This document shows positions 43,699 to 51,037 of a DNA stretch of 64,000 nucleotides, in pieces. Position numbers and translations under genes: made by a program. The stretch lies in the NCBI RefSeq assembly GCF_027923225.1, contig NZ_BSDI01000030.1, positions 27,197 to 91,196 of the forward strand, given 5' to 3'. Under the pieces are notes generated by a model that did not search any database, was not told the DNA's origin, and worked only from the letters and a program-made list of their open reading frames with translations. Each line of letters starts with the position of its first letter. The first letter of the stretch is position 1. The stretch comes from Phytohabitans aurantiacus. GTDB lineage: Bacteria > Actinomycetota > Actinomycetes > Mycobacteriales > Micromonosporaceae.

Positions 43699-43751
43699 TG
43701 CAAGCTGCCACCTGGCGGGCCGCAACCTGCCTGTTAGCCAGGATTCTTGCA
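43699..43751. promoter_or_regulatory. Inverted TGCAAG/CTTGCA pair before the XRE genes
   Basis: TGCAAG at 43699-43704 and CTTGCA at 43746-43751 face each other in the gap between the DUF397 and XRE genes. They may be regulator half-sites. The spacing is long and the evidence is only positional. Confidence 0.25.
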
Positions 43752-43866
43752 GGCTACACCCGACCATCGCGTTTTCCAATGTCGTTGCGGAAGGCGCGAA
43801 TGGCCACATATGAAGCGCCGGCTGCTGGCTGATGCCAGAGCCGGCACATTCCGTATATGTCTTTCG

Positions 43867-44061
43867 TCAGTCGGCGAGGACGCGGAAGTCACCCGCCTTG
43901 ATGCCGGCGCAGAATGCTCGCCACGCTGGGTGCGGTACCTCGATTGCGCGCCCGGACGCCGAGTCCCGGACGCCGACCCCGTCGTTTCCGAGCCTGACCT
44001 CCACGCACTCGATGGCCTCGCAGCGGCTACTTCGTCGCCATGCCCCAGGTCGCTCCGCCAT
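43867..44061 (-). CDS. DUF397 protein
   Basis: A 64-residue protein with the full DUF397 pattern: WRRSSRCEAIECVEVRLGNDGVGVRDS (in parts) and the C-terminal HPAWRAFCAGIKAGDF. DUF397 proteins pair with XRE/DUF5753 regulators and are thought to modulate them. ATG has GGAGGGC upstream. It is the first gene of the DUF397-XRE-XRE set on this strand. Confidence 0.9.
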   Translation of the reverse strand: MAERPGAWRRSSRCEAIECVEVRLGNDGVGVRDSASGRAIEVPHPAWRAFCAGIKAGDFRVLAD

Positions 44062-44264
44062 ACAACTGCCCTCCGCTGAGCCCGGCGGCGGCCCGCCGCC
44101 AACACGGGTTGCTTACCGACTGTTATCAATGTCGCACAGCGTGGCAATAGCCGAGAAGGGTTGGTGCGTGAATGAATGACGACGCCATTGGCACACAAAG
44201 TAGAGGCGGGCAATAGCGCGTCTTTAGTGCGGCACCTCTACGACGGCGTGTCGGAGACAGTGGG

Positions 44265-44270
44265 TAGGCT
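44265..44270 (+). promoter_or_regulatory. Likely -10 box of a leaderless transcript (TAGGCT)
   Basis: TAGGCT lies 7 nt before the ATG at 44278, without a ribosome site. It supports that start over longer readings. Confidence 0.45.
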
Positions 44271-44277
44271 CGGTGCC

Positions 44278-44667
44278 ATGAGGCGGCTGTTGACACCGGC
44301 GTGGCTCGCACGCCACGTGCTCGCGGTCGCGCTCGTGTGCGGTTTCCTCGCCCTGGGGTGGTGGCAGATCGGCCGCGCCGCCGGCGGCAACGCGCTCAGT
44401 TGGGCGTACGCCTTCGAGTGGCCCGTGTTCGCGGGCTTCGTGGTCTTCATGTGGGTGCGTGAGGCGCGCCACACGCTGCGAGCCGCGGCTCCCGAGGAGT
44501 CCGTCGCCGAGACCGCGCCGGTGCCCGCGGGGCGGCGCCCGGTCCGCACCGCTCCCCGGCGGACCGAGTACGACGACGGCGGCGACCCCGAACTGGCGGA
44601 GTACAACAGATACCTGGCCTGGCTGAACGCCAACCCGGGCGCCAAGCCCGCCGATTTCCCCGGCTGA
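44278..44667 (+). CDS. Small membrane protein next to DUF3817 gene
   Basis: A 129-residue protein with two membrane helices (HVLAVALVCGFLALGWWQIG and FEWPVFAGFVVFMWV) and a soluble Pro/Arg-rich tail ending AEYNRYLAWLNANPG. The GWWQIGRA turn recalls the first helix of SURF1-type proteins, but the rest does not. The gene is 28 nt before the DUF3817 gene, a pairing common in actinomycetes. Function unknown. Confidence 0.8.
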   Translation: MRRLLTPAWLARHVLAVALVCGFLALGWWQIGRAAGGNALSWAYAFEWPVFAGFVVFMWVREARHTLRAAAPEESVAETAPVPAGRRPVRTAPRRTEYDDGGDPELAEYNRYLAWLNANPGAKPADFPG

Positions 44668-44695
44668 CCCCTGGCTGATCTGGAAGGAACTGACC

Positions 44696-45007
44696 GTGAG
44701 CGGAGCCCTGATGCGGTATCGCGCCATCGCCTATGTGGTAGGTGTGGTGCTGATCCTGCTGGTAGTGATCGGCATGCCGCTGAAGTACATCTGGGATGAG
44801 CCCGGTGTGGTCGAGACGGTCGGTCCCGCTCACGGCTTCCTGTACATGGTGTATCTGCTGGCCGCTTTCGATGTGGCGCGCCGGGCGCGATGGCCGCTGG
44901 GCCGCATGGCGCTCGTGATGCTCGCCGGCACGGTGCCGTTCGTCTCGTTCTACGCCGAAAGAGTGGTCACTCGCTGGGTACGGCAACCCGAACCGGTGAC
45001 TGGCTGA
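44696..45007 (+). CDS. DUF3817 membrane protein
   Basis: A 103-residue integral membrane protein with three helices. The DUF3817 motifs are RYRAIAYVVGVVLILLVV, then PAHGFLYMVYLLAAFDVA, and LAGTVPFVSFYAERVV. GTG 44696 has AAGGAA about 8 nt upstream. Function is not known. Confidence 0.9.
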   Translation: MSGALMRYRAIAYVVGVVLILLVVIGMPLKYIWDEPGVVETVGPAHGFLYMVYLLAAFDVARRARWPLGRMALVMLAGTVPFVSFYAERVVTRWVRQPEPVTG

Positions 45008-45219
45008 GTTCAACCCCTGGGATCGATCGTTGGGACGATTGTGTGCCGGTCACGGTGCGTTGTAGCTTTCGTCGGTCTGATACACGCTTCGCGCCATCGC
45101 ACAAAAACCTTCACCGAACCGTTATCGGAAATTATTCGCACATACCGATAAAGCGGGCAAATGGTGCTAAGGTGAGCCGTCACGGCACCGGGCCGAGGCA
45201 ATCAGATCGAGGAGAGTAG

Positions 45220-45420
45220 ATGGCCCACTCGGGTGCCGTCAGCGCTACATGGCGGAAGAGCACACGTTGCGAGTCTCACGCGTGCGTCGAAGTGGCACGC
45301 GCGCCGGAGGCCGTAGCAATCCGCAACTCGACGCTGCCGCAGGAGCACCTTTCGTTCGCCGTACCCGTTTGGCGGGCCTTTGTCGCCGGTGTCCGCGCCG
45401 GTGAGTTCGACCTTCGCTGA
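45220..45420 (+). CDS. DUF397 protein, second in window
   Basis: A 66-residue DUF397 protein (WRKSTRCESHACVEVARAPE, then VPVWRAFVAGVRAGEFDLR). ATG has GAGGAGAG upstream, and the 200-nt upstream gap is AT-rich and promoter-like (TAAGGT near 45168). Unlike the first DUF397 gene, it has no XRE gene beside it on its strand. Confidence 0.9.
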   Translation: MAHSGAVSATWRKSTRCESHACVEVARAPEAVAIRNSTLPQEHLSFAVPVWRAFVAGVRAGEFDLR

Positions 45421-45463
45421 ATCGCACCGCTCAGCACAGCTGAAAAGCACCGCTCACCGCGTG

Positions 45464-45496
45464 CAAGGGCGTTGTCGCTCTCCCGATGCGCCCTTG
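45464..45496 (+). terminator. Weak hairpin after the DUF397 gene
   Basis: CAAGGGCG and CGCCCTTG form an 8-bp stem with a 17-nt loop, 44 nt after the stop. Confidence 0.4.
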
Positions 45497-45541
45497 ACCG
45501 CCGCCGTTTCAAACCGCGCCGTCCGGGCAACAGCAGTAGTC

Positions 45542-45793
45542 ATGACTGGACCAGCGGCGCACGGCCAGCTCCCGCCGATCGACGACGCGGGCATCGACCC
45601 CACCGAGCTGACCGACGAAGACCTCATCCGCGAGATGGCCAGCCTGCACCGCACCCGGCTCGACACGCTGCGGCACGGCTCCGACGCCTCTCTCGCCAAT
45701 CATCTGCGGCGCACCGCCGAACTCGAGACCGAATACCTGACCCGCCATCCCGGGCGCGAGGTGGACCCTGGCCGCCTGCGGGACGGATTCTGA
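45542..45793 (+). CDS. DUF6158-like small protein
   Basis: An 83-residue soluble helical protein. The motif LTDEDLIREMASLHRTRLDT followed by LRHGSDASLANHLRRTAELE and YLTRHPGREVDP fits a conserved actinobacterial family (DUF6158). Function unknown. It precedes the next gene by 1 nt and the two are likely co-transcribed. Confidence 0.8.
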   Translation: MTGPAAHGQLPPIDDAGIDPTELTDEDLIREMASLHRTRLDTLRHGSDASLANHLRRTAELETEYLTRHPGREVDPGRLRDGF

Positions 45794-45794
45794 G

Positions 45795-46088
45795 GTGGCC
45801 TACCAGGCCGAGCGGGGCATGTCGGCACCGCCCGAGGTGGTCTTCAACACCGCGACCGACCCGGCCCGCTCCGGGTGGCTCCCCGGTGAACTGCGCGCCA
45901 CCCCGCCCGAGGTCGACCTCGACCGCCTCCGCGCCCGATGGCACGACCGGGCCCAACTCACCGTGCACCCGAATCCCGCCGGCGGCGCTCGGGTCGAGCT
46001 TCAGGTCGACGGCGCGCCGAGCGAAGAAGCCGACCGCGCGCTCGACGATCTCGCCCGCGCCGTGGACGACAACCTGACGGCAGGGTGA
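45795..46088 (+). CDS. Short SRPBCC-like protein
   Basis: A 97-residue protein. The start (AYQAERGMSAPPEVVFNTAT) resembles the first strand and helix of SRPBCC/START-like proteins, but the chain is shorter than the usual 140 and has an acidic helical C-terminus. It may be a minimal or divergent member. GTG start, 1 nt after the previous stop. Function unknown. Confidence 0.65.
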   Translation: MAYQAERGMSAPPEVVFNTATDPARSGWLPGELRATPPEVDLDRLRARWHDRAQLTVHPNPAGGARVELQVDGAPSEEADRALDDLARAVDDNLTAG

Positions 46089-46095
46089 TCTGGAA

Positions 46096-46282
46096 TACAC
46101 CCGGGGCCGGAACACAAGGCACCCTAGTGCCGTTGAGATGACTGTCGGTGTGTCCAGTGTCCCCGGGCCTCACCTAATTGCCTTCGCGGAATACCGTTCG
46201 GCTGGAGCCGCGTCGCGCCACTCGCCGAGAGGCGACCTGCACACCGACGCCTGAGAGGCACCGCCCGCACGGGCGGTGCCTC
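46096..46282 (+). ncRNA. Possible structured RNA ending in a strong hairpin
   Basis: No gene is seen in 46089-46868. The first part is rich in pairing: CCCGGGG (46100-46106) with CCCCGGG (46161-46167) enclosing GGCAC/GTGCC, then TCGCC-GAGA-GGCGA, then GAGGCACCGCCC-GCAC-GGGCGGTGCCTC (46255-46282), a perfect 12-bp stem with a tetraloop. This looks like an independent RNA or an operon end. No known RNA class was recognised. The remainder, apart from the two repeats, is unassigned. Confidence 0.3.
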
Positions 46283-46472
46283 CTGTGTATCCACCCAAAG
46301 CATTTGTGGTGCCCCGGTCCGCGTCAGCTGCGGACCGCATGCTCCCGCGGGCACCGCGCGGGCCGGCGGCTCGCAAGCGCTCGCCGAAATCCCCGGCCCC
46401 CGCTGCCAGCCCCGCCCGCCAAGCCCACGTCCGGCAGGCCGGGCTGTCGGCGCTGCGTGCGTGAGCGCGGCC

Positions 46473-46547
46473 GGGTCGTGGGCACGCGGACGGTGAGGCC
46501 GCGGGAGCGACGGCTGGGACCGCGACGAACGCCGCGGTAGCCCAAAG
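46473..46547 (+). repeat. Second dispersed repeat, copy B
   Basis: About 75 bp starting GGGTCGTGGGCACGCGGACG, matching 32712-32786. It is in the same orientation and again precedes an 84-bp element on the same side, here with 202 nt between. Confidence 0.7.
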
Positions 46548-46749
46548 TTCGCTCCTGATCCTGAACGGTCTTGGGTTTCGTACCGCGCGGGGCGCGGGTC
46601 TGGCGGGACGTTGCGGCAACTTCGGGGATTCTGCGCTATCCGGGCCGGTCGGAGGGCGCGTTTTCCCTGAAAATGCGGCATCCGCGCCACCGGCGCGGCG
46701 CGGCGCGGCGCAAGACCGGGTAGCGGGTGATCGAGCCCGCGTCAGGACT

Positions 46750-46833
46750 CGCCGATCAAGGGGGATCACATGGATCAAGGGCGAACGCACGCGGTTTTGC
46801 GATCGAATCGCGTGCGTTTGCCCTTGATCGGCG
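46750..46833 (+). repeat. 84-bp palindromic element, copy 3
   Basis: Full 84-bp element with both 12-bp ends (CGCCGATCAAGG, CCTTGATCGGCG), the half arm, and the 57-bp palindrome (46773-46829). It lies 35 nt beyond the stop of the minus-strand PBP gene, in the same relative orientation as copies 1 and 2 have to their upstream genes. Confidence 0.88.
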
Positions 46834-46868
46834 GCAAGAGGGCGGGGCGGTGGGCGGGAAGGGCGGGG

Positions 46869-49295
46869 TTAGCGTCGGGGTGGGGGGCCGCCGGTGGGGG
46901 TGGCGCCGGCGCCGCCGGAGGAGATCTTTAGGACTACCAGGCCGTTTTCGATGGTGCGGCCCTCGGGCTCGGTGCCGGCCACGGTGCCCGGTGGGCATGT
47001 GGAGGGGACCTGCGTGGTGGCGACCTCGACGCGGAAGCCGGCATTCTCCAGAGTGGAGCGTGCCGCGTTGACCGGGGCGCACTGGACGTTGGGGATCGAC
47101 CGCTGCTCGCCGTAGGCCATTTTCTGCGTCGGCGGCGGGAAGTTCTTGACCTCCTTACCCTTCAACGCGTCGGCGAGCGTCTCGTAGACCGCCGGGTTGA
47201 CGATGCCGTGGCTCATGTCGGCGGTCGTCTCGGCCCAGTCCGGGTCGGCGAGGACGCCCGCGACCGAGAGGTTCCTCGTGGTGGCCACGAGCGAGGCGGT
47301 GCGGTGGCTGTCGGTGGTACCCGACTTGCCGGCGACCGGGTGGCCGATCCTGCCCCGCGCCTCCGGCTCGGTGGCGCCCTTGCACTCGCCGAAGGCCGAC
47401 TGGTCGCCGACCGGGCAGCGCGCCGCGTCGAGCGCCGCCCGCGCCACCTGGACGTCGAGCGCCTGGTTGCAGCGCGAGTTCGCCACGTCGAGCTTCTTGC
47501 CACCCATCTCGTGGATCTCCTGCACCGGGATCGGCTCGCAGTGCTTGCCGTCCGCGGCGAGCGTGGCGTACGCGTTGGCCACGTCGAGCGGGGTGGTGCC
47601 GGAGACGCCGAGCGTGAAGGCTCCCCAGTCGTCAGCCTCTTCCTTGTTGGCCGCGCGCCTCGCGTCGTCGTCGTTCAGGAACCTGATGCCCATTTTCTGC
47701 GCGGCGGCGACCACGTTGGCGGCGCCGGCCCGCTCCTCCATGGGCACGAAGTAGGTGTTCACGGAGCGGCCGAAAGCGGTCCACGCGTTGTGGATACCGG
47801 CCTGGGTGGGGTTGTCGTTGCCAGGGCACCAGCGGTCGCTGCCGCCGCAGGAGGAGGTGGGGCCGCCGCCGCTGTACTTGGACGGGTAACGCTGCGGCGC
47901 GTTGAGCGTGTAGTCGAGCGGGTACCCCTTCTCCAGCGCCGCGACGATCGTGAAGATCTTGAACGTCGACCCGAACTGGTACCCGGTGATGCCGCCACCG
48001 CCGGTGATCAGCGGATTGGTGGTGTTGGGGTACGTGCCGCGCTGGCCCTTGCTCTTCGGGTTGGTGCTCGGCTTGTTCTGCGGGTCGTACGGATTGTCCA
48101 CCTTGAAGTTACGGTTGGTGGCCAGCGCCCGCACCTTGCCGGTACCGGGCTCGATCGCCGCCACCATGAGGGCGTTCTTGTTGCCGGTCTTCAGTCGCTG
48201 CTCGACGTTGTCCTTGGCGGCCTTCTGCGTCTTCGGGTCCAATGTGGCCACTACCCGGTAGCCGCCGCCGTTGAGCCGCCGCTCGCGGTCGTACTCGCTA
48301 CCGCCGAACGCCTCCTGCGACATCCACCACCGGCGGAAGTAGTCGCAGAAGAAGCCCCAGTCGTTGGGCTTGGTGACGAGGCAGCCGCTCGGCGACCGCT
48401 TCGCCTTGATGGTCATGGGGGTGGCCTTCGCGGCCTCGGCCTCCTCGGCGGTGATGGACTTGGTCTCGACCATCTGTCCGAGCACCCAGTTGCGCCGTTC
48501 GAGGGTGGCTTCGTAGCCCTCCGTCGTCGTGGGGTCGTACTGGGTGGGTGACTTCACGATGCCGGCCAGCATGGCGGCCTCGGGCAGCGTCAGGTCCTTG
48601 GGAAGCTTGGCGAAGTAGTACTGGCTCGCGGCATACACGCCGTACGTGTTGGCGCCGAACGGAGCGATGTTGAGGTACCGCTCCATGATCTCGTCCTTGT
48701 TGTACTTCTTCTCCGCCTGGAGCGCGAGCCGCGCCTCGCGCAGCTTGCGCCCGGTGGTGTCCTCGCCGGCCGCGACGACCGCCTTGTTGTCCGTCGCCGT
48801 GTAGGTGATGGACATCCGGACCAGCTGCATGGTCAGCGTCGAGGCGCCCTGCTGCGACTGGCCCGAGCTGTTCGCCACGAAGGCCCGCGCGATGCCCTTG
48901 GCGTCGACGCCCTTGTGCGTGTAGAAGCTGTGGTCCTCGGACGAGAACATCGCCTTGGGCATGATCGGGGAGACGGCCTCGAGCTCGACGTTCCGGCGGT
49001 TCTCGTCGAAGAAGCGAGCGATCAGCGTCTTGTTGTCGGACGCGTAGACCTCGCTGGCCTGTGGCGCCTGCGCGTTGGTCAGCTCGCTCGGCAACGCCTC
49101 GAACGAGTCGGCGCCGGCCTTGGCGGCCAGCCCGGACATCGCGAGGGCGGGAAAGGCCGCCGCCGCGACAGCCAGCCCGGCGAGCACGCCGCACAGCATC
49201 AACGCCGCTGTGTTGATCACCAGCTTGCGATTACGAGTCACCTCTGCAAGACGTCGCGAGGAGCGGTCGCGGTTGCGCAGCCGGTCAATCTTCAT
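46869..49295 (-). CDS. Bifunctional penicillin-binding protein (class A) with PASTA domain
   Basis: An 808-residue membrane-anchored peptidoglycan synthase. One N-terminal helix (residues 28-52) is followed by the glycosyltransferase domain with Glu120 in SSEDHSFY and later GASTLTMQLVRM. The transpeptidase domain has the nucleophile Ser443 in GSTFK, SVN in GRSVNTYF, and KSGTT. A C-terminal PASTA domain (SIPNVQCAPVNAARSTLENAG) and a Gly/Pro tail complete it. It polymerises and crosslinks glycan strands. ATG 49295 begins a basic cytoplasmic stretch. It is monocistronic as far as seen. Confidence 0.94.
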   Translation of the reverse strand: MKIDRLRNRDRSSRRLAEVTRNRKLVINTAALMLCGVLAGLAVAAAAFPALAMSGLAAKAGADSFEALPSELTNAQAPQASEVYASDNKTLIARFFDENRRNVELEAVSPIMPKAMFSSEDHSFYTHKGVDAKGIARAFVANSSGQSQQGASTLTMQLVRMSITYTATDNKAVVAAGEDTTGRKLREARLALQAEKKYNKDEIMERYLNIAPFGANTYGVYAASQYYFAKLPKDLTLPEAAMLAGIVKSPTQYDPTTTEGYEATLERRNWVLGQMVETKSITAEEAEAAKATPMTIKAKRSPSGCLVTKPNDWGFFCDYFRRWWMSQEAFGGSEYDRERRLNGGGYRVVATLDPKTQKAAKDNVEQRLKTGNKNALMVAAIEPGTGKVRALATNRNFKVDNPYDPQNKPSTNPKSKGQRGTYPNTTNPLITGGGGITGYQFGSTFKIFTIVAALEKGYPLDYTLNAPQRYPSKYSGGGPTSSCGGSDRWCPGNDNPTQAGIHNAWTAFGRSVNTYFVPMEERAGAANVVAAAQKMGIRFLNDDDARRAANKEEADDWGAFTLGVSGTTPLDVANAYATLAADGKHCEPIPVQEIHEMGGKKLDVANSRCNQALDVQVARAALDAARCPVGDQSAFGECKGATEPEARGRIGHPVAGKSGTTDSHRTASLVATTRNLSVAGVLADPDWAETTADMSHGIVNPAVYETLADALKGKEVKNFPPPTQKMAYGEQRSIPNVQCAPVNAARSTLENAGFRVEVATTQVPSTCPPGTVAGTEPEGRTIENGLVVLKISSGGAGATPTGGPPPRR

Positions 49296-49416
49296 CGCTC
49301 TTTCATACGTGGGCGGTTTTCGGATGGGCTGTGCCCCGGTTGCGGATGTGTCCGGTATCGCAGTTTCGACCGCGAAGGACCCGCCGCCGGCCTAGCCTCT
49401 GGTTGAGGAGGTCACC

Positions 49417-49695
49417 ATGATTGGGACGATTCTCTGGGCGATCATCGCAGGCGCGATCGTCGGCATGTTGGGCAGGCTGCTGCTGCCCGGACGCCAGAAC
49501 ATCTCGGTGTGGGTCACGATCGGCGTCGGCATCGCGGCCGCCCTGCTCGGCGGCGTGCTCGCCGACTGGCTGGGCGTGGGCGAGACCAAGGGGATCGACT
49601 GGATCCGGCACGCGATCCAGGTGGCCCTGGCGGTGCTCTTCGTCTGGATAGCGGCCCGCGTGATGGGCGGCTCCGAAACCCGCAAGACGGCCTGA
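49417..49695 (+). CDS. GlsB/YeaQ/YmgE-family membrane protein
   Basis: A 92-residue stress-related membrane protein with three helices: IGTILWAIIAGAIVGMLGRL, VWVTIGVGIAAALLGGVLA and HAIQVALAVLFVWIAARVM. The GxxxG-rich pattern and the polar loop LPGRQNIS are typical. GAGGAGG lies 5 nt before the ATG. Divergent from the PBP gene by 121 nt. Confidence 0.9.
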   Translation: MIGTILWAIIAGAIVGMLGRLLLPGRQNISVWVTIGVGIAAALLGGVLADWLGVGETKGIDWIRHAIQVALAVLFVWIAARVMGGSETRKTA

Positions 49696-49697
49696 TA

Positions 49698-49722
49698 CGC
49701 CCCACGCCCCAGAGGTGGGGCG
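49698..49722. terminator. Terminator between GlsB-like and DAHP synthase genes
   Basis: CGCCCCAC and GTGGGGCG form an 8-bp stem with a 9-nt loop between the two convergent stops. Confidence 0.55.
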
Positions 49723-49741
49723 CGGAGCGTGCGGCGGGAGC

Positions 49742-50809
49742 CTACCCCCGGCGGGCGATCACGGCCTTGGCCAGGTTTTCGAGGACGTGGACGGTGGTGT
49801 CCCAGCCGATGCAGGCGTCGGTGATCGACTGGCCGTAGGTCAGCGGGGCCGTGGGGTCGAGGTCCTGGCGTCCCTCCTCGATGAAGGACTCCAGCATCAC
49901 ACCGACGATGCCGCGCTGGCCGGCCGCCATCTGCTCGGCGATGTCGGCCACCACGACCGGCTGGCGGGTGTAGTCCTTGCCGCTGTTGCCGTGGCTCGCG
50001 TCGATGACCAGCCGCTCGGGCAGGCCCGCCGCGCGGAGCTGACCGAGCGCGCCCGCCACGTCTTCGGCACCGTAGTTGGGCTTGCCGCTGCCGCCCCGCA
50101 GCACGAGGTGGCAGTCGGAGTTGCCCCGGGTGTGCAGGATCGCCGGGGTGCCCGACACGTCGATACCGGTGAAGACGTGCGGCACGCCGGCGGCTCGGAT
50201 GGCGTCGACGGCGGTGGAGATCGCCCCGTCCGGGCGGTTCTTCATCCCGATCGGCATCGACAGGCCGGAGGAGAGCTGGCGGTGGACCTGGCTCTCGACG
50301 GTGCGCGCGCCGATCGCGCCCCACGCCACGGTGTCCGCGATGTACTGCGGGATGATCGGGTCGAGGAACTCGCAGCCGACCGGCAGGCCCTTGCGCGACA
50401 CCTGCAGCAGCAGCGAGCGAGCGGTACGCAGGCCGGTGTTGACGTCGCCGGAGCCGTCGAGCCGCGGATCGTTGATCAAGCCCTTCCAGCCGACCGTGGA
50501 GCGCGGCTTCTCGAAGTACACCCGCATCACGATGAGCAGGTCGTCGGCCAGGCGGGCGGCGGTGGCGGCGAGGCGGTCGGCGTATTCGAGGGCGGCGGCC
50601 GGGTCGTGTACCGAACAGGGGCCAACGACCACCATCAACCGGTCGTCTTCCTGGTCGAGTACGCGGGCGACCGCGCGCCGCCCCTCGAGCACGGCCGCCG
50701 AGAGATCCTCGTCGAGCGGGTGCTCGTGATGGAGCAGCGCGGGGGTCATCAGGGGGATGACCTTGTCGATGCGTTGGTCACTGACCCGCTGAACGCTTGG
50801 GAGTGTCAC
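49742..50809 (-). CDS. aroF: 3-deoxy-7-phosphoheptulonate synthase, class I (AroF/G/H type)
   Basis: A 355-residue enzyme condensing phosphoenolpyruvate and erythrose 4-phosphate, the entry step of aromatic amino acid synthesis. Class I markers are VVVGPCSVHDPAAALEYADRL in part, MRVYFEKPRSTVGWKG, GCEFLDPIIPQYIADTVAWGA in part, IGARTVESQ, and SHGNSGKDY. The ATG follows GGAAGGA. The gene sits behind a leader peptide and terminator (described separately), so expression is likely set by charged aromatic tRNA. In many actinomycetes the class II enzyme is the main one; this may be a second isozyme. Confidence 0.94.
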   Translation of the reverse strand: MTLPSVQRVSDQRIDKVIPLMTPALLHHEHPLDEDLSAAVLEGRRAVARVLDQEDDRLMVVVGPCSVHDPAAALEYADRLAATAARLADDLLIVMRVYFEKPRSTVGWKGLINDPRLDGSGDVNTGLRTARSLLLQVSRKGLPVGCEFLDPIIPQYIADTVAWGAIGARTVESQVHRQLSSGLSMPIGMKNRPDGAISTAVDAIRAAGVPHVFTGIDVSGTPAILHTRGNSDCHLVLRGGSGKPNYGAEDVAGALGQLRAAGLPERLVIDASHGNSGKDYTRQPVVVADIAEQMAAGQRGIVGVMLESFIEEGRQDLDPTAPLTYGQSITDACIGWDTTVHVLENLAKAVIARRG

Positions 50810-50878
50810 TGGAAAGTCCTTCCGCCAGCCTCCCCGGGGCCGGCATCCCCAGGTCGTAGCCGGCTGCGCTTCGCATGC

Positions 50879-50907
50879 AAAAGGGCAGGAGCTTTTCGCT
50901 CCTGCCC
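50879..50907 (-). terminator. Intrinsic terminator in the aroF leader (attenuator)
   Basis: On the minus strand GGGCAGGAGC-GAAAA-GCTCCTGCCC is followed at once by TTTT. It lies 69 nt before the aroF start and 42 nt after the leader peptide stop, the layout of transcription attenuation. Just upstream, CAGAGGCCGG can pair with CCGGCCCCTG inside the leader reading frame (one mismatch), a possible competing structure. Confidence 0.8.
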
Positions 50908-50948
50908 AGCCGGCCTCTGGCGGTGTCTGGTGACGTCAGGTCATGGCT

Positions 50949-51008
50949 TCATGGCCGAGTCACCGGCACAGGGGCCGGCCTCGTAAACCACAGATACCAT
51001 CGCGTCAC
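50949..51008 (-). CDS. Aromatic attenuation leader peptide of aroF
   Basis: A 19-codon frame from GTG at 51008 to TGA: MTRWYLWFTRPAPVPVTRP. Residues 4-8 are Trp-Tyr-Leu-Trp-Phe, so four of five are aromatic, as expected for a peptide that senses aromatic aminoacyl-tRNA. A -10 box (TATGCT) ends 7 nt upstream, so translation is probably leaderless. It lies between the GH3 stop and the terminator. Function is inferred from the composition and position. Confidence 0.7.
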   Translation of the reverse strand: MTRWYLWFTRPAPVPVTRP

Positions 51009-51015
51009 GCCGGCC

Positions 51016-51021
51016 AGCATA
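51016..51021 (-). promoter_or_regulatory. -10 box of the aroF leader transcript (TATGCT)
   Basis: Minus-strand TATGCT, 7 nt before the leader GTG, a good TANNNT match. The -35 region is weak. Confidence 0.55.
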
Positions 51022-51037
51022 CCCTGCCTGGCCATGA

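Noticed and set aside
46170..46790. 206-codon minus-strand frame in the gap before the PBP gene
   Set aside because: It runs through two dispersed repeats and a terminator-like hairpin, is Arg/Ala/Pro-rich and has no ribosome site or family resemblance.
50941..51000. Alternative leader peptide frame starting ATG at about 50999 (MVSVVYEAGPCAG)
   Set aside because: It has a single Tyr and no cluster of regulatory codons, while the GTG frame at 51008 has four aromatic codons and a correctly spaced -10 box.
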